DNA of 38,328 bases, from positions 1 through 38,328 of the forward strand of contig CAIOKE010000289.1 of NCBI GenBank assembly GCA_903858815.1, written 5' to 3'. This DNA is from an uncultured Planctomycetaceae bacterium. Its GTDB lineage: Bacteria; Planctomycetota; Planctomycetia; Planctomycetales; Planctomycetaceae. The position numbers were made by a program, and so were the translations under genes. Below the pieces are notes generated by a model. The model did not search any database and was not told where the DNA came from. It saw nothing but the letters and a program-made list of their open reading frames with translations. Positions 33,201 to 38,328 of this stretch are shown here, one piece after another. The stretch's first letter is position 1. Each line of letters opens with the position of its first letter.

Positions 33201-33986
33201 AGCGTGCCCGAAAATCAGCCTGCCGGGGTTACCGTTGCCCTGATCTCATCTGCTGATCAGGATGCTGGAAACACTTTTTCTTACCAACTTGTCGCTGGAG
33301 CCGGTGACACAGACAACTCTTTCTTCACAATCGAAGGCAATACACTCAAGACCACAGGCAGTTTCGATTATGAAGAGATGAATACTCGCTCGATCCGAGT
33401 GCGAACAACAGACCAGGGTGGGTTGTCTTTCGAAAAAACTCTCATAGTCAATATCGTGAATGTCACGGAACTGGGAGGGATCGATGTCCAGTTGGGACTC
33501 ACTCAGCGATCTTACGTCCGGTATCTCGATATTCTCTTCGACCGCCCTGATGATCTGCTGGATATGATCAATAATCAACGGTTTCAACTGATCAGAAGCG
33601 ATCTGAATGGAATTAACCCTGTAAATATTCCACTTTCAAACTCAATGTTCACTGCAGTCGGTAATAGTGCGCGAATTGATTTTGGTATTCAGGGCATCGG
33701 CGGCAATCGCAACAGCAATGTCGGCGACGGCTACTACGAGCTGGCCGTTGATATGGACGGTGATGGAGCATTTGAATCGAAACGGTACTTCTATCGCCTG
33801 CTGGGTGACGTCAACGGCGACAGGAAAGTAGATTCTCTTGATACAGGACTTGTGCTTGGCGCGCTGGGTAGTACCAATTCTGAGCGGGATGGAAATGGTG
33901 ACGGAATTGTCAGCGCAATCGACCGCACCCTCGTACAAAGAGCCATCGGTCGAAAACTCAAGGATGGACTGTTTACTCACGATTGA
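30207..33986 (+). CDS. Giant surface protein: ELWxxDGT repeats, cadherin-like domains and dockerin-like end
   Basis: A 1259-residue protein. The N-terminus (RFAEILEIRDLLAVDAM) matches the L-E-x-R-x-L-L-A pattern found at the start of many planctomycete extracellular giants, in place of a plain signal peptide. Residues about 47-895 hold about 17 units of 45-50 residues of the ELWxxDGT type. The typical unit is LTNVNGTLFFxANDG, then GxELWKSDGT, then GTxLVKDIRxG. Two are degenerate, at about 31430 and 30610. Two cadherin-like repeats follow (about 897-988 and 988-1088; DINEAPHNITL lies between them). The end has two EF-hand-like loops, DVNGDRKVDSLD (1201-1212) and DGNGDGIVSAID (1228-1239), a dockerin-like calcium module. 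It is the last gene of the three-gene set and meets a convergent kinase gene stop to stop. Likely adhesin or matrix protein; ligand unknown. Confidence 0.9.
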   Translation: MIHRLLQVFADTVAINRKTERRRSLRQRPNSRFAEILEIRDLLAVDAMLVKDINTVPSIAHSNPRNFTSTGSLTFFTAANLETGDELWSTDGTPGGTRLVKDIRPGTQSSSSSRLVNVSGTLYFAANDGANGLELWKSLGTPETTTLVKNIRPGAASATPSQLTNVNGSLYFTANDGSSGYTLWKTDGSPTGTVIVKDFPTNPMVQDLTVFNGSLYFTTASGLWKTDGTASGTEEVAHLGIGVQQLTKSGDSLFFVNNGDAMGKELWKIDGTGNVDQVSDIASGYLSSNPGNLTDVNGTLYFRATDGNNGYELWKSDGTESGTLLVKDFFPGANNSGYPTNLVNVNGTLFFTANNGTNGNELWTTDGTEAGTRMLTDLNTTVDEGAKSLTNVDGTLFFVAAPDGQKVLFKLDGSTPLRIKEYQSNLPVSLSNINGKLFFAADDGSVGQEPWLSDGTAAGTQLLRDVRFGSLGSTPSKLTTVGGTLFFSADDGSEAGRELWKTDGTETGTAKVREINSVGNANPDRMTNVSGTLFFIADDGINGFELWKSDGTTAGTQLVKDIRTGTLGSNPKYLTNINGTLFFSATDPTNGEELWKSDGTATGTVLVKDIRAGSSSSTISYLTNVNGALFFRATNGVTGLELWQSDGTVTGTNIVRDIRPGTLGSGARALVNVNGTLFFRANDGTSGYELWKSDGSPGGTSLVKDIRSGGAGSNPLLLTNSNGTLFFQAHDGISGYELWKSDGSSSGTVLVRDINVGSNHSFARQLTNVGGTLFFEANNPASGGYALWKSDGTAAGTSLILDVNTTSAAQSVSNMTNLNGTLYFRGLNPNGALWLSDGTTAGTRPLRTLVNNYLVDSMDLNPPAVVNDTLYYSVKYDLGSELHKLNENRHVGITINPNVIMENAGSNAFVGSLTTTDVNAGDSFSYTLAAGINDTDNAAFTIDGAALRAISGFDYETRNTYAIRLRSTDQQGLWIERTFNVTVSDINEAPHNITLSTSSVPENQPAGVTVALISSADQDAGNTFSYQLVAGAGDTDNSFFTIEGNTLKTTGSFDYEEMNTRSIRVRTTDQGGLSFEKTLIVNIVNVTELGGIDVQLGLTQRSYVRYLDILFDRPDDLLDMINNQRFQLIRSDLNGINPVNIPLSNSMFTAVGNSARIDFGIQGIGGNRNSNVGDGYYELAVDMDGDGAFESKRYFYRLLGDVNGDRKVDSLDTGLVLGALGSTNSERDGNGDGIVSAIDRTLVQRAIGRKLKDGLFTHD

Positions 33987-36900
33987 TCAGTTTTCCCCCT
34001 GATCCAGCACCACCCGGAATCCCGCCAGATCGTACCGGTCATCACCCGGAAATCGCCGCGAAAAGCCAGCCTCCGAATCGGCCGGACCAGTCAGGTATGC
34101 GCCCCCTCGCAGCGGATACTCCCCATCCACAGACGGCTCCGTCGGCTCACACCACTCCATCACATTTCCATGCATGTCATACAGGCCCCCGCCGTTCGGC
34201 AGCAATGAACCTGCCGGCAATGTCGTGGCTGACGAAATCCTCGCGTAGTCGGACAGAAACGATTCGTCGTCCGAACAGTGAAATGCCGTTGTCGTTCCCC
34301 ACCGACAGGCTCGCTCCCACTCAGCCTCGGTCGGTAAACGAAACCCGCTCACACCCCGACGCTGACGCCACTCGCTCGACCCGGCAGCATTCAACACACG
34401 CTCATAACATTCCGACAGCCCACTCCGCCGACTCAACCAGTTGCAGAACAATACGGCATCTGTCCGGCTGACCTGCTGCACCGGCTGATCACCCCCCTCA
34501 CCCACACTCAGGTCAGGCCCCTCCCACGTCTGCGGTTTCTGATCCGCTGCCGTTCCCTCGTCGTCCATAAACCGCTGAAACAACCCCTGCGTGACCTCCC
34601 GATCGCAGATCCAGACCGATCCTTCAGCACTCTCGCCCCCACGCAATTCCAACGGCACTCGCACCAGTGTCAACCCCTCGACCACCCGCCAGTTCGCTTC
34701 ACCCACCACCGCCACATCCGACCTCAAGCCACCCGATTCCTCGCCCTCAGTCCGTCGCCACGCCTCCAACAATCGCACAGCCGCAGCATGCTCGCCCGCA
34801 TCACCCGAACGCTCCAGCAACTGCACCCGGTCAAGCAGCCTCTCTGCAGACTCACGAGTCATCCTCACACCAATCGCAGACTTCAGCGCCAGCATCATTG
34901 CTGAGTTCAGATCACTGCTGCCAGCCAGATCCAACTCACCCGCACCGCGACCGAATCCGCCCCACTGCGATACCTCCCGAATCCAGCTTACTCGCTCAAT
35001 CGGATCCGCCACCGCTGTTCGACACATGGATTCTGACCATGAGAAATCCCCCAGCTGCATCGCCAGCAACGCCAGTCTCGCCCGCTCGCTCAACTCCAAC
35101 CCACCACCCGATCGCGAGATCCGCTGTTTGATTATCTCCAATGCCCGCTCACGACGATCCCGCAGCGCTGCGACCAAAACTGAAGAATCGGGCAGCAGAG
35201 GATTCAGTACCTGCCCCGCCAGAAACTCTGTCTCATCCACACCCATCGCCGCACTCGCCAGTGCCAGCGGCAAACGACGCCCGGCCTCCGACTCACTCAC
35301 CGACTCCCCAATCAGTCGCTCCCGCAGCAACGCCTTCGGATAACGCCCGTCCGTCAGCTCAGCCACAGCTCGAGTCAACTCCGTGCCCCGCACGTCACGC
35401 AGCGCATCCACCTCTGCAACCATCCGCTGCAGCAGTGACTGTTGTGACAAACGTCGCTGATTCCAGCTCCAGCTGCCCCAGAACAGCAAAACCGCCAGTC
35501 CAGACACGCCCCAGCGACGCAGATGAAACCGACCCGCAGCTGCCATCACCCGCCGCTCATCACGACTCCATTGCTTCGCCGGCACCAGACACCGTATCCA
35601 GATCCACTCCCGCAATGATGGCAGATTGCCCGACGTCGCGCGTAACGACCACGTACCAGCCCGCTCAGAAAGCAACAACTCCGTCCGCCCACGCTGCGTT
35701 TCACGCTGTCGCCGAGTCAGCCAAGTGTGAATCGCCGGCACCAGAAAATCGTGCGTCAGCTGATACCGCTCACCTCTCACACCTGCAGAAGATTCTGACT
35801 GTCCTTCGGACACAAAAACTTCCGTTGGCGTCACCAGCCGCAGATCACGATCCAGCACACCCAGCAGCCGATCAAACGCCGCTTCGCCCTCAGCCAGACC
35901 ACTGGCCGCTCGCAGCACCTCCCGACTCTTCGCCGCCCCGCGAATCACCAACTGATCGGCCGGCAGCATCGCTCGCAGCACTTTCCGCGCTGCCACAGAC
36001 TGCAACCGCAGAGCCGGATTGGCACCCGCACCCTCAAAAACCGAATCGAGATAGGCCACCCCCGCTCCCTCAGCCCCGCCCAGCTCAACCAGCGCCTCCG
36101 GACACCATTCACGCTGACGCAGCAGCTCGGCCAGCACCACCAGCCGCACACAAACCACCCGACCGGACTCCGAGACCTGCTCCACCGCCATCCTCAAAAA
36201 CTGCAGCTGCTCAGGCTGCAACCCGCCCTCACGCGGTAACCGCCCCCACGCACGACCAAACTGCTCCAGCACACGCTCAGCATGCTCCTCGTCAAACAGA
36301 TCAACAACTGCCGTATTCTCACCCTGTCGCATCGGGATCTCCAGCGCACTCATCAGACGCGCTGTCCCTAAAGCAAAATCGTCTCGCACAAGCAGCAATG
36401 CACGCAGCTGGTCCCCGTCACACTGCCGCAAAGCACGCACCAGCAGACTGTCAGCATCCGCCCGTGATCCACTCAGCCACTGCTCCAGCTGATCAATCAC
36501 CAGCACCAGACGGCACAGACGACCCTGGCGAATGAGCCCCAGCAGCCCCGCAGCATCCTCCCCCTGCGGCAACCCCGGTACACAACGCCGCAGGGCCACC
36601 TCCAGACGACGCTCCGTCTCACCCGCAGATGCCTCCACAAACACCACATCCAGCCCCGCCGCTAACCGCGGCACAATCCCTGCCCTCACCAGCGAAGACT
36701 TCCCACAACCACTCGGACCATAAATCACTCCCACAGACAAACGAGGCCCCGTGTCCAGACCACTCAGACGACGCACCCAGAACGACACACACTCCGGTAC
36801 GCCATCCCGATTCATCGGGCCCGGCAGCAGTCGCACAAACGCTGCCGCATCATCCTCAGTAAAACAGTGCAGACCACGCGGGATAACCGCCGCCACAGCC

Positions 36901-37943
36901 ACTGCCCCGGACTCACACTTCTCTCCCGCCGTACTGCTGTCCAGCCAGCGCTGCAGCTCGTCACCAAACTCCTGCAGATCACCAAAACGATCCACCGCTC
37001 GCTTTGCCAGCGCCTTCAGACAGATCCGCTCCAGCTCACTCGGTATTCGCGACCGAAATTCCCGCAATGAACGAGGGGCTGCTGAGATCACCTGACTAAG
37101 CGTCTCACGCAGTGAACCACCGCGAAATGGACGCGAATCCGTCAGCATCTCATACATCACCACACCCAGCGAAAACAAGTCACTCCGACCATCCAGACGA
37201 TGCCCCTCACCCCGCGCCTGCTCCGGACTCATGTAAGCCGGAGTCCCCGCAATGGCATAGGCCGCCGGATGCTGATCGCCATGTATCGCCAGACCAAAAT
37301 CCGCCACAAACGGAATTCGACCCTCCCGCGAAATCAGAATATTGGCCGGCTTCACGTCCCTGTGAATGATCTTTCGCTGATGAGCCGCATGCAGTGCCCG
37401 CGCAACCGGAATCAAAAGCCGCACCGTCTCCCGCTCCGTCAGACGCCCCTCCCGAATCTCGGCCTCCAGCGTCCGACCATCGATAAACTGCGACACCACA
37501 TAAACGCCACCCGATATCGTCCGCCCGGCATCATACACCGTCACTGCGTTCGGATGATCCTGCTGCGCAGCCATCCGCGCCTCTGCCAGATATGTCTCCT
37601 GCTCCGCACGACTGCCAAATCGCCCCGGAGACGGCACCTTGATCGCCACCGCACGCTGCAGAGATGTATCCCAGCCCAGATACACCTGCCCAAATGCCCC
37701 CTCCCCCAGCAGACGATCCAGACGATATCGCCCGTCACCAATCACCGGCAGAATCTCAGACGCTGACTGACCAGCACCCGCACTCTGCACAATCGTCTGC
37801 AGCCCATCCTCCGCGTCCGCTACACCCGCCGACTCCGCACCGGAACCCACGCAACGCAGCACATGAGTCGACTCGCTCAGCTCACTGCCGGACAACGGCA
37901 CCGACGCCTCCGTCCGCAAGTCGTCCTCGCCCTCAGAAGACAT
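33987..37943 (-). CDS. Ser/Thr kinase-STAND NTPase-FGE-like fusion protein
   Basis: A 1318-residue multidomain signalling protein. Kinase domain about 73-333: LGEGAFG (79-85), Lys102, HRDVKPAN (Asp196), DFG (215-217), GTPAYMSPEQARG, all intact. Next is an nSTAND1-type NTPase starting at RGLHCFTEDDAAAF (about 356), with Walker A GPSGCGKSS (409-417) and Walker B LVLVIDQLE (479-487), running to a STAND-like end YQLTHDFLVPAIHTWL (about 740). A single transmembrane helix at about 809-826 is followed by a helical region, then a formylglycine-generating-enzyme-like (SUMF1/DUF323) domain at about 1085-1313 with RLPTEAEWERA and GNVMEWC. The FGE catalytic cysteines are missing (GGAYLTGPADSEAG), so it is probably a binding domain. 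The ATG at 37943 overlaps the upstream phosphodiesterase-like gene by 11 nt. Confidence 0.9.
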   Translation of the reverse strand: MSSEGEDDLRTEASVPLSGSELSESTHVLRCVGSGAESAGVADAEDGLQTIVQSAGAGQSASEILPVIGDGRYRLDRLLGEGAFGQVYLGWDTSLQRAVAIKVPSPGRFGSRAEQETYLAEARMAAQQDHPNAVTVYDAGRTISGGVYVVSQFIDGRTLEAEIREGRLTERETVRLLIPVARALHAAHQRKIIHRDVKPANILISREGRIPFVADFGLAIHGDQHPAAYAIAGTPAYMSPEQARGEGHRLDGRSDLFSLGVVMYEMLTDSRPFRGGSLRETLSQVISAAPRSLREFRSRIPSELERICLKALAKRAVDRFGDLQEFGDELQRWLDSSTAGEKCESGAVAVAAVIPRGLHCFTEDDAAAFVRLLPGPMNRDGVPECVSFWVRRLSGLDTGPRLSVGVIYGPSGCGKSSLVRAGIVPRLAAGLDVVFVEASAGETERRLEVALRRCVPGLPQGEDAAGLLGLIRQGRLCRLVLVIDQLEQWLSGSRADADSLLVRALRQCDGDQLRALLLVRDDFALGTARLMSALEIPMRQGENTAVVDLFDEEHAERVLEQFGRAWGRLPREGGLQPEQLQFLRMAVEQVSESGRVVCVRLVVLAELLRQREWCPEALVELGGAEGAGVAYLDSVFEGAGANPALRLQSVAARKVLRAMLPADQLVIRGAAKSREVLRAASGLAEGEAAFDRLLGVLDRDLRLVTPTEVFVSEGQSESSAGVRGERYQLTHDFLVPAIHTWLTRRQRETQRGRTELLLSERAGTWSLRATSGNLPSLREWIWIRCLVPAKQWSRDERRVMAAAGRFHLRRWGVSGLAVLLFWGSWSWNQRRLSQQSLLQRMVAEVDALRDVRGTELTRAVAELTDGRYPKALLRERLIGESVSESEAGRRLPLALASAAMGVDETEFLAGQVLNPLLPDSSVLVAALRDRRERALEIIKQRISRSGGGLELSERARLALLAMQLGDFSWSESMCRTAVADPIERVSWIREVSQWGGFGRGAGELDLAGSSDLNSAMMLALKSAIGVRMTRESAERLLDRVQLLERSGDAGEHAAAVRLLEAWRRTEGEESGGLRSDVAVVGEANWRVVEGLTLVRVPLELRGGESAEGSVWICDREVTQGLFQRFMDDEGTAADQKPQTWEGPDLSVGEGGDQPVQQVSRTDAVLFCNWLSRRSGLSECYERVLNAAGSSEWRQRRGVSGFRLPTEAEWERACRWGTTTAFHCSDDESFLSDYARISSATTLPAGSLLPNGGGLYDMHGNVMEWCEPTEPSVDGEYPLRGGAYLTGPADSEAGFSRRFPGDDRYDLAGFRVVLDQGEN

Positions 37944-38328
37944 AGACTCGCCCCGGCTCGGCGATCGTCAGACCCGGTCTCTGCAAACGCTGCAATTCCG
38001 CTGCAATCTCCTCAAAAAACACCGGTTTCAGATGCCAGGCAAATACCGGGATCTCCGCCGGAATATGCCGCAGCTCCGCCGCAAACGTACGCGAACACAA
38101 ATGCCCCGACTTCTCAGCCAGCCAGCCACTGCTGGCTGGAAAACTGCACTCCAGAAAGACGGCCCGCAGATTCCGACGCTGCGACAGAAGTTCCCAGACA
38201 CGCTCTGTCGGCAAGGTATCCGTGATAAACGCCACACAGCCAGCACCATCATCCACCAGAAACCCCAGCGTCGGTACTGGATGCCGCAGCGACACCGGAG
38301 TCACCTGCAGACCACACGAATTCACCGA
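37933..38328 (-). CDS. MBL-fold class II cyclic-nucleotide phosphodiesterase-like protein, 5' end cut by window
   Basis: The C-terminal about 131 residues of a metallo-beta-lactamase-fold protein; the frame stays open to the window edge, so the start is missing. The visible part resembles class II 3',5'-cyclic-nucleotide phosphodiesterases: FITDTLPTERVW (metal-binding Asp), AVFLECSFP, the SGHL motif (EKSGHLCSRTFAAEL) and a terminal WHLKP with a metal-binding His. Its stop overlaps the start of the kinase-STAND-FGE gene by 11 nt, so the two are translationally coupled. If active, it would hydrolyse a cyclic nucleotide. The first metal-binding motif HxHxDH should lie beyond the edge and cannot be checked. 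Confidence 0.8.
   Translation of the reverse strand, partial: SVNSCGLQVTPVSLRHPVPTLGFLVDDGAGCVAFITDTLPTERVWELLSQRRNLRAVFLECSFPASSGWLAEKSGHLCSRTFAAELRHIPAEIPVFAWHLKPVFFEEIAAELQRLQRPGLTIAEPGRVYVF

Noticed and set aside
35141-36535. Long plus-strand open frame (464 codons), Pro/Ala-rich
   Set aside because: It is antisense to the kinase-STAND-FGE gene, has low-complexity Pro/Ala/His composition and shows no family motif; it arises from GC-rich third positions.

Overview
The window looks like about 38 kb of a Planctomycetota chromosome, probably order Planctomycetales. The evidence is the combination of gene families: a DUF1549/DUF1553 cytochrome-like protein paired with a DUF1501 protein, two PEP-CTERM surface proteins, a giant ELWxxDGT-repeat protein with a planctomycete-type N-terminus and a dockerin-like end, and two very large Ser/Thr kinases carrying WD40 or STAND/FGE-like modules. 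It is GC-rich. No rRNA, tRNA, CRISPR, phage or transposase gene was seen. Genus cannot be decided from the sequence alone.

Left part (1-19962), mostly housekeeping and metabolism. The first 480 bases hold only repeats: a cassette of about 110 bp present twice, ending in heptanucleotide arrays. Then come a DCC-family oxidoreductase and a secreted CocE-type hydrolase (+); an exonuclease/endonuclease/phosphatase protein and arginyl-tRNA synthetase (-); an orphan sugar-type ABC binding lipoprotein and a Tat-exported tandem alpha/beta hydrolase (+); an AddB-like PD-(D/E)XK nuclease and a PEP-CTERM protein (-); the PSCyt/PSD1 and DUF1501 pair (+); and homoserine O-acetyltransferase MetX (-). A non-coding stretch of about 880 bp with nine perfect copies of a 7-bp repeat follows.

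Right part (20844-38328), cell surface and signalling. A WecA/TagO-like polyprenyl-phosphate glycosyl-1-phosphate transferase (+) meets, stop to stop, an ECF sigma factor/WD40 transmembrane kinase pair (-). Divergent from the sigma factor is a tight three-gene set (+): a PEP-CTERM protein, a TIGR03032-TPR-GT41 (O-GlcNAc-transferase-like) fusion, and a 1259-residue ELWxxDGT/cadherin-like/dockerin-like surface protein. This set again meets, stop to stop, a cyclic-nucleotide-phosphodiesterase-like gene (cut by the window edge) that overlaps a kinase-STAND-FGE-like fusion (-).

The most interesting candidate system is the 26.6-34.0 kb set. I infer a surface adhesin made together with its own dedicated O-glycosyltransferase and an anchored partner, possibly controlled by the divergent ECF sigma/kinase pair. 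Family membership is read from motifs; the functional link is inference from gene order. Genes are packed unusually tightly: four of five convergent pairs have ends within 10 nt or overlapping, and two pairs share the same TGATCA stop-stop junction.
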